From an uncultured Dehalococcoidia bacterium (GTDB lineage: Bacteria; Chloroflexota; Dehalococcoidia; Tepidiformales; Tepidiformaceae): 64,000 nt of DNA. Below the pieces are notes generated by a model, which was given only the letters and a program-made list of their open reading frames with translations, was not told the DNA's origin and searched no databases. Position 1 is the stretch's first letter; each line of letters starts with the position of its first letter. The DNA is taken from positions 124,001 to 188,000 of the forward strand of contig CALLPC010000006.1 of NCBI GenBank assembly GCA_938015525.1, written 5' to 3'. The position numbers and the translations under genes are program-made. Of the stretch, positions 15,804-25,460 are shown piece by piece.

Positions 15804-17639
15804 TCACCGGGCGGGCGGGTGCTCCCGCCGGTGAATACTGAGCCCCAGCTCGAGCTCCTCGATCAGCGCTTCGGCGAGGTCCCGGTCTTCACCGGGGGGG
15901 ACTTCGCCGCGCCACGCAGCGACCGCCAGTTCGGCCAGGCGGTTCGGTCCGAGACGCTGTTCTGCCTCGGAGAGTTCTTCGGCGCGGGCCGCCTGGTGGA
16001 GACGAATCCGCTCGCGGAGGACTGCGGCGATTTTTTCGTCGGCGGCGCGACGGGCTTCGAAGTCGGTCAAGGGCGGCAGGCGGTAGGCGGCAAGCCGCGC
16101 CGCCCGGGCCCCCACTTCGTCGACCGGTTCCGCGGCGCGTTCGGGGTCCCGGAGCCAGCGGCGGAAAATCTCTCGTTCGACCGCGCCAGAGAACAGGGTT
16201 TCGGGGTAGTTTCGGTAGGCGAGGCGGAGGGCCGGGTGCTGAAGAAGCATCGCCAGCAGTACTTCCTCCGGGTTCAGCGGGTCGGGGCGGCCCGCGGGCT
16301 GGCGACGAGAAGGACGGGACGGCTTTAGCCGGTCCGCCACGCTCGTTTCCGTAACCCCCAGCGCACGGGCAACCCGCTGCACGTAGATTGCCCGCTCAAC
16401 TGGGTCTCGGACGGCGAGCAGCACGGGCCGGAGGCGGTCGATGAGGTGCCTCGCTTCGGTCGGCGAATCCGGCCGCCTATCTCCGAGCAGGCGCAACAGA
16501 AGGAACTCCACGAATGGGACTGCCCCGGCGATCGCATCCTCCCATCTGCGGGGGTCATCTCGCACGAGCTCGTCCGGGTCGCGACCGGGCGGCAGGGCTG
16601 CGACGCGAAGGTCGACGTCGACTTCTGCGGTGAGCTCGTCGGCGGAGCGGGCGGAGGCCGCGGCATGCTCTTCGCTGTCGAACCCGAGAACGAGACTGCC
16701 CGCTCGGGCAGCGGCGTTCATGCCGGCGGCATCGGGGTCGAGGGCGAGGACAATCCGGGGAGCGAAGCGGCGCAGGAGGATGGCGTGATGGCGGGTGAGC
16801 GAGGTGCCCATCGTGGCGACCACGTTGCGGTAGCCGGCCTGCCAGGGACCGAGGACGTCCATGTAGCCTTCCACGACGACGACCTCGCCGTTTTCCCGGA
16901 TGGCCGGGGCCGCATGATGCAGTCCGAACAGCGTCCGGCCCTTGTCGAAGACCTCCGTTTGGGGCGAATTGAGGTATTTCGGTTCTTCGCCATGGATCCC
17001 GCGACCGCCGAGAGCCACGAACTCGCCGCGCTCGTTGGCGATGGGGATGATGATGCGTCCCCGGAAACGGTCGTACGGCTCGCGGTCCTCGTCCGACTCG
17101 ACGAGCAGGCCAGCCAAAAGGATGTCGGCCTCGGTATAACCGCGGTTGAGGAGGAAATCGCGAAGATGGTGCCAGCCTTCTGGGGCCCAGCCGAGGTGCC
17201 AGGCCGAGATGGTCTCCAGGCTGAGACCCCGCCGCTCGACGAGGTACGCCATCGCCTCCGCCCCGCCCGGCTCGCGAAGCTGGCGCTCATAGAAGCCGAC
17301 CGCGGCCGAAACGACCGCCACGAGACGTTCGAGCTGAGAGCGACGCCTGGGGTCCTCATCCCGAAGGCTGATGCCGGCTTCGTTCGCGAGGAGCTGCAGG
17401 GCTGCGCGAAAATCGAGGTTCTCCCGCTTCTGAACGAAGGTGAAGAGGTCGCCGCCTTCGCCGCACTGCCCGAAACAGCGCCATGTCCCGCGCTCGGGGA
17501 ACACGTAAAACGACGGGGTTCGCTCGCTGTGGAAGGGGCAGAGTCCGCGAAAACTGCGCCCGGACTTCTGGAGCTGCGTGAACCTGCCGATATAGGCGAC
17601 GAGGTCAACCTGCCGCTTGATGGCTTCGACGGCGTCCAT
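15804..17639 (-). CDS. dnaG: DNA primase DnaG
   Basis: The 611-residue primase synthesises RNA primers at the replication fork. It has an N-terminal zinc-binding domain (C34, H37, C55, C59: CPFH and CFGQC), the RNA-polymerase core with the Toprim motifs VEGYMDV and ALDPDAAG, and a C-terminal DnaB-binding helical region. The ATG at 17639 is preferred over 17648 because TACCAT stands exactly seven bases before it, the leaderless pattern seen in other genes here. No rpoD follows; the next gene downstream is the convergent TetR/micropeptide region. Confidence 0.95.
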   Translation of the reverse strand: MDAVEAIKRQVDLVAYIGRFTQLQKSGRSFRGLCPFHSERTPSFYVFPERGTWRCFGQCGEGGDLFTFVQKRENLDFRAALQLLANEAGISLRDEDPRRRSQLERLVAVVSAAVGFYERQLREPGGAEAMAYLVERRGLSLETISAWHLGWAPEGWHHLRDFLLNRGYTEADILLAGLLVESDEDREPYDRFRGRIIIPIANERGEFVALGGRGIHGEEPKYLNSPQTEVFDKGRTLFGLHHAAPAIRENGEVVVVEGYMDVLGPWQAGYRNVVATMGTSLTRHHAILLRRFAPRIVLALDPDAAGMNAAARAGSLVLGFDSEEHAAASARSADELTAEVDVDLRVAALPPGRDPDELVRDDPRRWEDAIAGAVPFVEFLLLRLLGDRRPDSPTEARHLIDRLRPVLLAVRDPVERAIYVQRVARALGVTETSVADRLKPSRPSRRQPAGRPDPLNPEEVLLAMLLQHPALRLAYRNYPETLFSGAVEREIFRRWLRDPERAAEPVDEVGARAARLAAYRLPPLTDFEARRAADEKIAAVLRERIRLHQAARAEELSEAEQRLGPNRLAELAVAAWRGEVPPGEDRDLAEALIEELELGLSIHRREHPPAR

Positions 17640-17715
17640 AGTCCACATGGTACGCCCGGCCGGCGCCGAAGCGATGGGACCCGTGGCGAAATGAACGGCC
17701 GGTCACCAGTTCCGT

Positions 17716-19263
17716 CTACGGGAGCTGCACCGTGGTGCTCGCCATGGGCTGGTTGCCGACGTATACGGTTACGGTCGCCTGCCCTGAACCGGCCGGCCTG
17801 GCAACGGCGATGACTGGCGACGACTGGCCCGTGGCGAGCGCGATGCTCACGCTGTTGCTGGTAATCTGGCCGCCGAGCTGGACCTGGACCACGACGGTGG
17901 ACACGGGCAGGGGGCCCCCATCGTTGCGAAGGGTGACCTCGATAGTGGCGGCAGTAACGTTCGCCGCGGTGATGACGAGGCTCGGCGCCTCGACGGGGGG
18001 CTGGAGAACGAAGGTCGCCCTGTTGTTGTCCTCGCGCTGCTCACGAACGATGTTCTCCGGGTCGACCGTGACGACAGCACGTTTCCCGCCCTGGGTGACC
18101 GGCGGCGAGAGTGGAAATTCGATGACGGTGGACCCCCCGTTGGCCGCCAGATTCACGTTGACCGCCAGCTCCTGCTGCGGAACATCGCCACTGACGGCAA
18201 CGACGAGCGGGCCGCTGTAGGGGTTGTTCCCGGCGTTGGAGACGGTGACGCGAAGGATGGAGCCGCCGCTTGAAAGGACGGCATTCGTGGGGACGAAGTC
18301 GGGCATGTTCGCGGCAGGTGAGGGCGAGGGCGAGACCGTGGCTGTGGGCGACGCCTCCGCGGTGGGCGTCGCCGTTGGCAGCGGGGTTGGAGTGACGTCG
18401 CGAACGGGGACGAGGTCAAGAGTGTCGAGGGGTTCAATAGCCGCCCGTCGCACCCAGCCCTGGGTGCCGGCAGGGGGCTGGACGAGGAGCCATGCCAGGT
18501 CCCGCGTCCTCCCGGTGATGGTGACCTGTGAGCCAGCGCGGAGACTGCCCGTCTCCGGGAAGGCGTCGCCGGGGCCCCCTCGAACCGTCGCGTCCGCCAC
18601 GACACGGCCCTGGATGGCCTGCGGGCGCTCGCCCACCGGCTCGATGGCCACGATGCGAACCTTTGCAGAGTCTTTCGAAGCGCCGGATTCGGCGAACACG
18701 CGCACGAAAATGTCGTAGGTCCCCTTGTCGGCGATGGTGAATCGGAGCGTCACCCGGTAGCGGTTGTCGGGCGGCGTGTCGGTGATGTCGACGGCATCGA
18801 CGACGCGGTCGCCAACGAACAGCTCGACTCGGCGAATCGGCTGAGTGGCGGAAGCCTGCACGGTGACCTCGTGCGGCCGATTGATCTCGAGGCGCTGGTC
18901 CCGCACAGGGCTGTCGATCTGGACGGCGAACTCGGTCGCTGCACCGCCACCGTTGCCGCCATCGCCCGTTATGAGGGTGAAGACGAGAAAGACGAGGATG
19001 CCACCGACGACGGCGGCCAGAAATAGAAATACATAAAACATCGGCTGGCGCGCCGGGGGCTCGCCACCGAAGTAGTCTTCCTCGTCCCAGTAGTACTCTT
19101 CCTCGGGATAGGCTTCGGGCTCGGTGTAGGCGCCGTGGCCCGCCGGGTCATACGCCTGAAAGGCGGGTGGAACACTGCCAGCACCGATGATGGGTTCGTC
19201 CGCGGCCTGGGGCGCGCCGATCACCGGCTCGTCATCGAAGCTGGAGCCGTAGCGGTTGGACAT
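17716..19263 (-). CDS. Membrane-anchored protein with SH3 and CARDB-like domains
   Basis: The 515-residue protein has an acidic, Tyr-rich cytoplasmic N terminus (about 1-72) and one transmembrane helix (about 76-98, FYVFLFLAAVVGGILVFLVF). The rest appears to be external. It comprises an Ig-like segment (IDSPVRDQRLEI), an SH3-like segment (VRGGPGDAFPETGSLRAGSQ), a Thr/Pro/Ser linker (TPTPLPTATPTAEASP) and two CARDB-like beta domains in the C-terminal 200 residues. Such proteins probably bind cell-surface polymers or peptides. A GGAG ribosome binding site fits the start. It sits between dgt and dnaG on the same strand. The exact role is unknown. Confidence 0.75.
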   Translation of the reverse strand: MSNRYGSSFDDEPVIGAPQAADEPIIGAGSVPPAFQAYDPAGHGAYTEPEAYPEEEYYWDEEDYFGGEPPARQPMFYVFLFLAAVVGGILVFLVFTLITGDGGNGGGAATEFAVQIDSPVRDQRLEINRPHEVTVQASATQPIRRVELFVGDRVVDAVDITDTPPDNRYRVTLRFTIADKGTYDIFVRVFAESGASKDSAKVRIVAIEPVGERPQAIQGRVVADATVRGGPGDAFPETGSLRAGSQVTITGRTRDLAWLLVQPPAGTQGWVRRAAIEPLDTLDLVPVRDVTPTPLPTATPTAEASPTATVSPSPSPAANMPDFVPTNAVLSSGGSILRVTVSNAGNNPYSGPLVVAVSGDVPQQELAVNVNLAANGGSTVIEFPLSPPVTQGGKRAVVTVDPENIVREQREDNNRATFVLQPPVEAPSLVITAANVTAATIEVTLRNDGGPLPVSTVVVQVQLGGQITSNSVSIALATGQSSPVIAVARPAGSGQATVTVYVGNQPMASTTVQLP

Positions 19264-19353
19264 GGCGGGTAGCTCCGAGTATCGGCGGGGGTCCGTCTAC
19301 CTTCAAGGCGTGCCCCCCGGGACATAAACACCCCGGAAAGGGCGGCCGGAGGG

Positions 19354-20406
19354 CTAAACCTGCCAGCCGACAGCGTCGGAACAGCCGAGCGACGCTGCCA
19401 GGCGGATGGCGTAGCGGTCGGTCATTCCGCTGACGTAATCGGCGGCGCGCCGTTCGACCGGGTCGTCTGGCAACGAGTAGTCCGAGGAGATACGCTCAGG
19501 ATGCTCGGCGAAGTACTCGAACAGAAACCTGACGATACGCTTGCCCCGTTCGGCCTCCCGCCTGGTTTCGTCGTAAAGGTAAACGCGACGGAACATGAAT
19601 TCGCGCAGCTCGTTGGCTGCGTCCCGGACCGGCGGGCTGAACTGGATGACGGGGTCGGGGCCGGCGCCCGTCGCCGCCCAGCTTGCTTCGACGATGTCGC
19701 AGACCAGCGCGTCGAGCCGCTCGCCGTGACTCCGCCCCAGGAGCCGCTGCGTCGAGTCGGGCAGGTCCGACTCCGTAATGATACCGGCGCGGATGGCATC
19801 GAGGATGTCGTGGTTGAGGTACGCGATGGCATCGGCCGTTTTGACCACCTGACCCTCGAGTGTGACCGGGACGCCCCAGCCCTCGGCAAAGATGTCTTCG
19901 CGTGCCTTCGAGCTCTTTTCGATGGCATCGAGGACTTCAAAGGTGAGGTTGAGCCCGCGGCCCCCGTTTTCGAGCCGGTCGAGGACGCGGACGGACTGGA
20001 AGTTGTGGCGAAACCCCTCGGGCAGACACTCGGCGAGCGCTTCTTCGCCGGCGTGACCAAACGGTCCGTGGCCAATGTCGTGGCCGAGGGCCGCGGCCTC
20101 GGCCAGGTCCTCATTGAGATTCAGAGCGCGGGCGATGGTTCGGGCGACCTGAGCCACCTCCAGCGTGTGCGTCAGGCGGGTGACGAAATGGTCTTGCTGG
20201 GGGGCGATGAAGACTTGCGTCTTGTGCTTGAGCCTGCGGAACGCCTTGGTGTGAAGGATCCGGTCGCGGTCGCGCTGGTATTCGGTCCGCAGCGGCGATG
20301 GCTCTTCCGGGTGCTTTCGACCGCGGCTCGTCGCAGTGCGCGCGGCGTAGGGGCTGAGAGAGGCTTCGGCCGCTTCGAGACGCCGCCGCACGACGTGGAG
20401 GTCCAT
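19354..20406 (-). CDS. dGTP triphosphohydrolase-like HD protein
   Basis: The 350-residue HD-domain protein matches the short dGTPase-like family: TEYQRDRDRILHTKAFRRLKHKTQVF near the start, RLTHTLEVAQ, and GHDIGHGPFGHAGEEAL with the HD metal ligands. Such enzymes hydrolyse dNTPs to deoxynucleosides and triphosphate and help control dNTP pools. TACAAT lies eight bases before the ATG with no Shine-Dalgarno sequence, so it appears leaderless. The location next to replication gene dnaG suits its role. Confidence 0.9.
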   Translation of the reverse strand: MDLHVVRRRLEAAEASLSPYAARTATSRGRKHPEEPSPLRTEYQRDRDRILHTKAFRRLKHKTQVFIAPQQDHFVTRLTHTLEVAQVARTIARALNLNEDLAEAAALGHDIGHGPFGHAGEEALAECLPEGFRHNFQSVRVLDRLENGGRGLNLTFEVLDAIEKSSKAREDIFAEGWGVPVTLEGQVVKTADAIAYLNHDILDAIRAGIITESDLPDSTQRLLGRSHGERLDALVCDIVEASWAATGAGPDPVIQFSPPVRDAANELREFMFRRVYLYDETRREAERGKRIVRFLFEYFAEHPERISSDYSLPDDPVERRAADYVSGMTDRYAIRLAASLGCSDAVGWQV

Positions 20407-20447
20407 CGACCGGGATTGTAGTACCGCGAACCGCCGGTTCTGAAATG

Positions 20448-20480
20448 CCCCGACGCCCGGCGGGTGTGCCGGGGTCGGGG
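20448..20480 (-). terminator. Terminator hairpin after PEP synthase
   Basis: The stem CCCCGAC/GTCGGGG continues, after a bulged G, as CCCGGC/GCCGGG with a six-base loop. It lies just past the ppsA stop codon, in the gap before dgt. Confidence 0.55.
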
Positions 20481-20496
20481 ACGAGCGGTGTTGGCG

Positions 20497-22788
20497 CTAG
20501 GCCTGGCGGGCGGGTGCCCTGCCGAGCTTCGCTTCGGCGTTCGCGATGATTTCGCGCGTCTGGTCGATCATGTCCGGGCTGACGCTGACGCTCGTGATGC
20601 CCCACTCGACCAGCTTCTCGGTGACTTCCGGGTAGACGCTCGGCGCCTGCCCACAGATGGAAGCAGTAATCCCGCGACGGCGGGCCACGGTGACCGCAGT
20701 CTGAATCGCGGCCATTACGGCCTCGTTCCGCTCGTCGAAGGTGTCTGCTAGGGCCTCGCTGTCGCGGTCGATGCCGAGGACCAGCTGGGTGAGGTCGTTC
20801 GAGCCGATCGAGATGCCATCGATACCGACATCGATGAAGCGGTCGAGGATGATGACATTGGACGGGACCTCGACCATCATCCAGAGCTTGAAATCGTCCC
20901 CTCGGACGAGCCCATGCTCCGTGATGAGCTGCTTCACGCCACGGAGTTCCTCGGGCGTTCGGACGAAGGGAACCATGACATAAAGGTTCTTAAACTCTCG
21001 GCGGACCCCTGTGATGGCATCCAGCTCCAGCTTGAAGATATCGGGCTCACGGAGGTAGCGGCTGGCGCCGCGGTAGCCGATCATCGGGTTCTCCTCCGTG
21101 GGCTCGAACTTGGCACCGCCTTCGAGGTTGGCGTATTCGTTGGTTTTGAAGTCGGTGAGGCGGTAGACGACGGGCCGCGGATTGAAGGCCCGGCAGAACT
21201 CCTTGATGCCCTCTTCGAGGCGGCGGGTGTATTCCTCGGGTCGGCCTTCTTCGATGAACTGGCGCGGGTGCTTGCCAATCTGCGCGACGATGAATTCGGC
21301 CCGGAGGAGCCCGACGCCGTCGACATGCCGCCTGGCGACGACTTCCGCGAGCTCCGGCTCGGCGAGATTGACGTAAAGCTTCGTCGTCGTCTTGAGGGAA
21401 GCGGACCGCGCATAGCGCTCCTTCTGGCGTTCGTACCACGCGAGCCGGGCTTCAGCGCGGCCTTCGTAGATACGGCCCGCCGAGCCGTCCACGGTCACTT
21501 CGCGGCCCTCCTCGAGGCCCGTCGCCCCGGCGACTCCGACGACGCAGGGGATGCCCAGCTCCCGGCTGACGATGGCGGCGTGGCAGGTGCGCCCCCCGCG
21601 TTCTGTGACGATGGCCGAAGCCCGTTTCATCGCGGGGACGAAGTCCGGGGTGGTCATTTCGGCAACCAGGACGTCGCCCTGCTTCACGATGTCGATTTCA
21701 CGCGGGTCATGGACGATGCGGACAGCGCCGACGCCGACTCCAGGGGAGGCAGGCTGGCCAGTGAGGAGAACGGGTGCAGTCTCTTCGACTCCTTCGTCGT
21801 CCTTGAGTTCGTGCTTGAGCGTCGTGACTGGACGGGCCTGTACGAGGTAGAAACGGCCCTTTTCGTAGGCCCACTCGATGTCCTGCGGCGTGCCGTAGTG
21901 CTCTTCCACGGCGCGGCCGATTCGGGCCAGCTCCCGGATTTCGGGGTCAGTGAGCTTCTGACGCTCGCGCAGGTGTTCGGGCACGGGCAGCCACGCGTTT
22001 GCGCTTTCGTGGCTACCGTCAGCACCTGGCCGGCGGGCGATCATTCGGTCCTGCGGCGTAACCGTTTTGGAAACGATGTGAAGAGAGTCTTTGTCGACGA
22101 GGTAGAGGTCGGGGGAGATTTCTCCGGAGACGATGCCTTCGCCGAGGCCGTAGACTGCCTCGATGGTAATGCGGGTGCGGTCGGAGGTCACCGGCTCGAC
22201 AGTGAACATAACACCCGAGATTTCAGACTGGACCATGCGCTGGACGGGCACGGCGAGGCCGACCTTGGTGTGGTCGTAGCCCGATTCTTCGCGGTAGAAG
22301 ATGGCTCGAGCTTCAAAAAGAGAGGCCCAGCACGCCTGAACGGCGCGGACGACGTTGTCGGCGCCGACGACGTTGAGGAACGTGCTCTGCTGGCCAGCGA
22401 AACTGGCCTCTGGCAGGTCTTCGGCAGTAGCGGAGCTGCGAACCGCGACGGGGCCTTCGCCGAGCTCTCGGTAGGCCGCGCGGATTTCGTCGGCGATGTG
22501 GGCCGGCATCGGCGCTTCCATGATGCGGCGGCGAATGTTCTCGGCGCGTTCGTTCAGCAGCCTGGTGTCGTGCACGTCGAGACGGAACAGCTCCTTGCGG
22601 ATAACGGGTTCGAGGCCGTTTTGCTGGATGAAGCGAAAATAGGTGTCGGCGGTGACGACGAAACCGGGCGGGACCGGAATCGATGCCCGGGTCAATTCAC
22701 CGAGGTTGGCGCCTTTTCCCCCAACGAGGCCGACGTCCTCTCGGCCTACCTCGGAAAACCAGACGACGGAACGAGTGACGCTTACCAA
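20497..22788 (-). CDS. ppsA: Phosphoenolpyruvate synthase
   Basis: The protein (763 residues from the TTG start at 22788) converts pyruvate and ATP to PEP, AMP and phosphate for gluconeogenesis. It has the N-terminal ATP-grasp domain (LVGGKGANLGELTRA, VRSSATAEDLPEASFAGQQ), the phospho-His domain with RGGRTCHAAIVSRELG, and the PEP-binding C-terminal barrel with SIGSNDLTQLVLGIDRDSE. TTG at 22788 is preferred because GGAGG lies ten bases upstream of it. An ATG at 22809 would put that ribosome binding site inside the gene. A TATAAT box further upstream (complement of 22849-22854) could be the promoter. Confidence 0.93.
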   Translation of the reverse strand: MVSVTRSVVWFSEVGREDVGLVGGKGANLGELTRASIPVPPGFVVTADTYFRFIQQNGLEPVIRKELFRLDVHDTRLLNERAENIRRRIMEAPMPAHIADEIRAAYRELGEGPVAVRSSATAEDLPEASFAGQQSTFLNVVGADNVVRAVQACWASLFEARAIFYREESGYDHTKVGLAVPVQRMVQSEISGVMFTVEPVTSDRTRITIEAVYGLGEGIVSGEISPDLYLVDKDSLHIVSKTVTPQDRMIARRPGADGSHESANAWLPVPEHLRERQKLTDPEIRELARIGRAVEEHYGTPQDIEWAYEKGRFYLVQARPVTTLKHELKDDEGVEETAPVLLTGQPASPGVGVGAVRIVHDPREIDIVKQGDVLVAEMTTPDFVPAMKRASAIVTERGGRTCHAAIVSRELGIPCVVGVAGATGLEEGREVTVDGSAGRIYEGRAEARLAWYERQKERYARSASLKTTTKLYVNLAEPELAEVVARRHVDGVGLLRAEFIVAQIGKHPRQFIEEGRPEEYTRRLEEGIKEFCRAFNPRPVVYRLTDFKTNEYANLEGGAKFEPTEENPMIGYRGASRYLREPDIFKLELDAITGVRREFKNLYVMVPFVRTPEELRGVKQLITEHGLVRGDDFKLWMMVEVPSNVIILDRFIDVGIDGISIGSNDLTQLVLGIDRDSEALADTFDERNEAVMAAIQTAVTVARRRGITASICGQAPSVYPEVTEKLVEWGITSVSVSPDMIDQTREIIANAEAKLGRAPARQA

Positions 22789-22912
22789 TCTGTCTATACC
22801 TCCGCGCATCGCGCATAGTGCAGACCGATGGCTTCGGTCGCACGATTATAGACCGATGGCCAGCTTTTGCACGGCCGGCCAATCGGCCGCTTCTCGTTGG
22901 CTGGACGGCCGC

Positions 22913-24751
22913 TCATTCGACCGTCACCGTTTTGGCGAGGTTCCGCGGCTGGTCGACGTCGCAGCCGCGGTGCACCGCCACATCGTAGGCGAGGAGCTGG
23001 AGCGGAATCACGGCGACTACGGGCTCGAGCCACGACGAAACATCGGGCACGGTAATGACGGCATCACAGAGCGATGCAAGCTCCGTGTCGCCCTCGGTGA
23101 TGACGCCAGTCACCGACCCGCCCCTTGCCTGGACCTGCTCGATGTTTGCGACCATCTTTGAGCGGAGCGCGTGGCGCGTGCCGATGGCGACCGTGGGGAA
23201 GTCGGGGTCGATGAGCGCGATCGGTCCGTGCTTCATCTCCCCGGCGGCATATCCCTCGGCGTGGATATAGGAGACTTCTTTGAGCTTGAGCGCGCCTTCC
23301 ATCGCGACGGGGAAGGCGAGCCCCCGGCCGAGGAAAAGGACATGCTGGGCCTGCGCATGCCGGAGGGCGGTTTTCCGAAGCGAGTCCCGGCGGGCGATGA
23401 TGCTGGCCACGGCCCGCGGCAGCTGGGAGAGGTCGGCCAGGTGCGCTGCAAGCTCAGCCCGGTTGAGCCTCTCCTTGGCATCGGCGATGCGAAGGGCGAG
23501 AAGATAGAGGGCCACGACCGAAGCGGTAAAGCACTTGGTGCTCGCCACGCCCCGCTCAAGACCTGCCCGCGTGTAGACGGTCCCGTCAGCGACCCGGGTG
23601 GTTTGTGCGCCTTCGGTGTTGCAAATCGTGACCTGGAGCGCGCCAGCCTGCCGCGCGACCGCCATTGCTTCGAGGACGTCCACGGTCTCGCCCGATTGAG
23701 AGACGCTGACGACGAGCGTGCGGTCGTCGAGGACCGGGTCGCGGTACCGGAACTCCGAGGCGTTATCGGCCCAGGCGGGAATGCGGGCGAACGCCTCGAT
23801 GTACCGCTGGCCGATCATCGCAGCATGGAGGCTGGTCCCCATCCCGAGGAGGACCACCCGTTCGATTCGGGAGAGCCGTTCAGCTGCCGGGCCGAGGTCG
23901 TCGAAATAGAGGGCGGGGGGGTCGAGGGTCGCGAGGCTCCAGATCGTGTCGGCGATGGCCTCGGGCTGTTCGTGGATTTCCTTCAGCATGAAGTGGGGGT
24001 ACTGACCCTTCAGTGCCGTCACGGGGTCGATAGGGATTCGCTTGCGGTGGAGCACGACAGGCTCGCCTGCGACGGTCCTGGCCTCGGCACCGGCGGCGGT
24101 GACCCGTGCGACCTGCCCGTCCGCGAGAAAAGCGACCTCCTGGGTAATCGGGAGTACGGCGGCGAGGTCGCTGGCGACCACGGTCTCGTCCTGCCCAAAG
24201 CCGATGACGACCCCGCCGGCGTTACCAAGCCGGGCGGCCGCGAGGGCACCCGGTTCATCGAGGCTCATCGCGACGATGGCCTGTGAGCCTTCTATCCGGA
24301 CGGCAACCCGTCGGAGGGCCTCGAAGAGGTCCGCACCGCGGCGGAGCTCTTCCTCGATGAGGTGGGCTACCGTCTCCGTGTCGGTTTCGCTGCGGAACGC
24401 ATGGCCGCGGGCCGCGAGCTCTTCGCGCAGGGCGGCGTAATTCTCCACGATGCCGTTGTGGATGACGACCACCCGCCCATCGCAGGAGACGTGGGGATGC
24501 GCGTTCTGGTCGCTCGGCCGGCCATGTGTTGCCCAGCGGGTGTGGCCGATACCGACCGTACCGGGCGGCACGGGGTCGATCGCCGATTCGAGGTTCGTTA
24601 TCTTGCCCTGCTTCTTCGTGATCGAGAGGCTGTCCCCGTCGAGGACGGCGATCCCGGCCGAATCGTACCCCCGGTATTCGAGGTCTTTGAGCGCCCGGAG
24701 GAGGATAGGCACGGCGGGGCGGTGCCCGGCGTACCCGATGATGCCGCACAC
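22913..24751 (-). CDS. glmS: Glutamine-fructose-6-phosphate aminotransferase
   Basis: The 612-residue enzyme makes glucosamine-6-phosphate, the first step to cell-wall UDP-GlcNAc. The N-terminal nucleophile Cys2 is seen in MCGIIGYAGHRP. The glutaminase domain is followed by two SIS domains (SVSQSGETVDVLEA and SYIHAEGYAAGEMKHGPIAL), and the C terminus PRNLAKTVTVE is the conserved end. The start is GTG with AAGGAG twelve bases upstream. The 375-bp stretch upstream holds no visible glmS ribozyme. Confidence 0.96.
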   Translation of the reverse strand: MCGIIGYAGHRPAVPILLRALKDLEYRGYDSAGIAVLDGDSLSITKKQGKITNLESAIDPVPPGTVGIGHTRWATHGRPSDQNAHPHVSCDGRVVVIHNGIVENYAALREELAARGHAFRSETDTETVAHLIEEELRRGADLFEALRRVAVRIEGSQAIVAMSLDEPGALAAARLGNAGGVVIGFGQDETVVASDLAAVLPITQEVAFLADGQVARVTAAGAEARTVAGEPVVLHRKRIPIDPVTALKGQYPHFMLKEIHEQPEAIADTIWSLATLDPPALYFDDLGPAAERLSRIERVVLLGMGTSLHAAMIGQRYIEAFARIPAWADNASEFRYRDPVLDDRTLVVSVSQSGETVDVLEAMAVARQAGALQVTICNTEGAQTTRVADGTVYTRAGLERGVASTKCFTASVVALYLLALRIADAKERLNRAELAAHLADLSQLPRAVASIIARRDSLRKTALRHAQAQHVLFLGRGLAFPVAMEGALKLKEVSYIHAEGYAAGEMKHGPIALIDPDFPTVAIGTRHALRSKMVANIEQVQARGGSVTGVITEGDTELASLCDAVITVPDVSSWLEPVVAVIPLQLLAYDVAVHRGCDVDQPRNLAKTVTVE

Positions 24752-25127
24752 CTGAAATCAGAGCTCCTTCCCGGCAGAATTGCTGCCGATCGGGGCACGC
24801 AGCGGGCCCGCACGACGCCGGCAGCGCGGCGGGACATCAAATCGTGAGCTGGAGCATCAAGGAACGGGTGGGGAACCCGTGCACGTGGTGCGCTTTTGTC
24901 ACCCGGTTGCCCGGCATGGTTTGTGCGTCACCTGCGGCTGTGCAGCCGGGGGGCCATCCGCCGAATGGTTCGATACTGCCCCCGCCTCGTCACCCGCGCT
25001 AAGTGCGCGGACCTGGCGCTTGTCGTTGTTCTCCCTGCGTGCCCAGGCCGAACGTTCGTTCGTTGTGTTCCCGGCGACCTCCTGTTCGAGCGTCCTGCTC
25101 GAGTGTCCGGGTGAAGCCGGCAGCCCG
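24752..25127. other. Non-coding stretch upstream of glmS with a LexA-like box
   Basis: I see no credible gene, tRNA or known riboswitch in these 376 bases. The only specific signal is a perfect CGAAC-N4-GTTCG box at 25049-25062. The stretch would contain the glmS promoter, but no convincing -35/-10 pair was found. Confidence 0.4.
25049..25062. promoter_or_regulatory. SOS (LexA/DinR-type) box candidate
   Basis: The minus strand reads CGAACGAACGTTCG, which fits the Gram-positive/actinobacterial LexA consensus CGAACRNRYGTTCG at every position. No gene starts close by, so the target is uncertain; glmS starts about 300 bp downstream on the minus strand. Confidence 0.4.
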
Positions 25128-25433
25128 TCAACTGTCGGCGCGTGGAATGTTGGCGAATCCCAAGAAGTCATCTTCCCACTCGAGAACGGCCCGGACGACG
25201 CGCGCGTCGACGGGGTACGGCCGAGTCGAAATGCCTCGACGCTCGAACTCTTCGACGAGCGTAGCGGCAATGACGTCCAGCGGCGCCGTATGGATGCCGA
25301 GCTCACGCTCGGTGACGAGGATGAGTTCAACGAGTTCACCCTGAAGCTGGATGCCCTCTTCCTGGAGTTGCTCCCAGACCCATTCAGCACACTCCGTGAA
25401 CAACCGACCCTGCAGACGCCCGGTGAGCGGCAC
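25128..25433 (-). CDS. Hypothetical protein (101 aa) in the nfo operon
   Basis: The 101-residue soluble protein has no domain that I recognise. It is acidic and mostly helical in pattern (FTECAEWVWEQLQEEGIQLQ, VIAATLVEEFERRG) and ends with EWEDDFLGFANIPRADS. A GTG start follows GAGG by nine bases. It lies 27 bp after the nfo stop codon on the same strand, so it is probably co-transcribed with nfo and the methyltransferase. A role in repair is only a guess from position. Confidence 0.7.
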   Translation of the reverse strand: MPLTGRLQGRLFTECAEWVWEQLQEEGIQLQGELVELILVTERELGIHTAPLDVIAATLVEEFERRGISTRPYPVDARVVRAVLEWEDDFLGFANIPRADS

Positions 25434-25460
25434 GGCGAAAGCCTCGTGTTTCTGTTTTCG

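Noticed and set aside
20914-22818. Open frame of about 634 codons opposite ppsA
   Set aside because: Antisense shadow; acidic low-complexity translation with no family motif.
24752-25127. glmS ribozyme, RNase P RNA or SRP RNA in the gap before glmS
   Set aside because: None of the conserved words of these RNAs was found on either strand.
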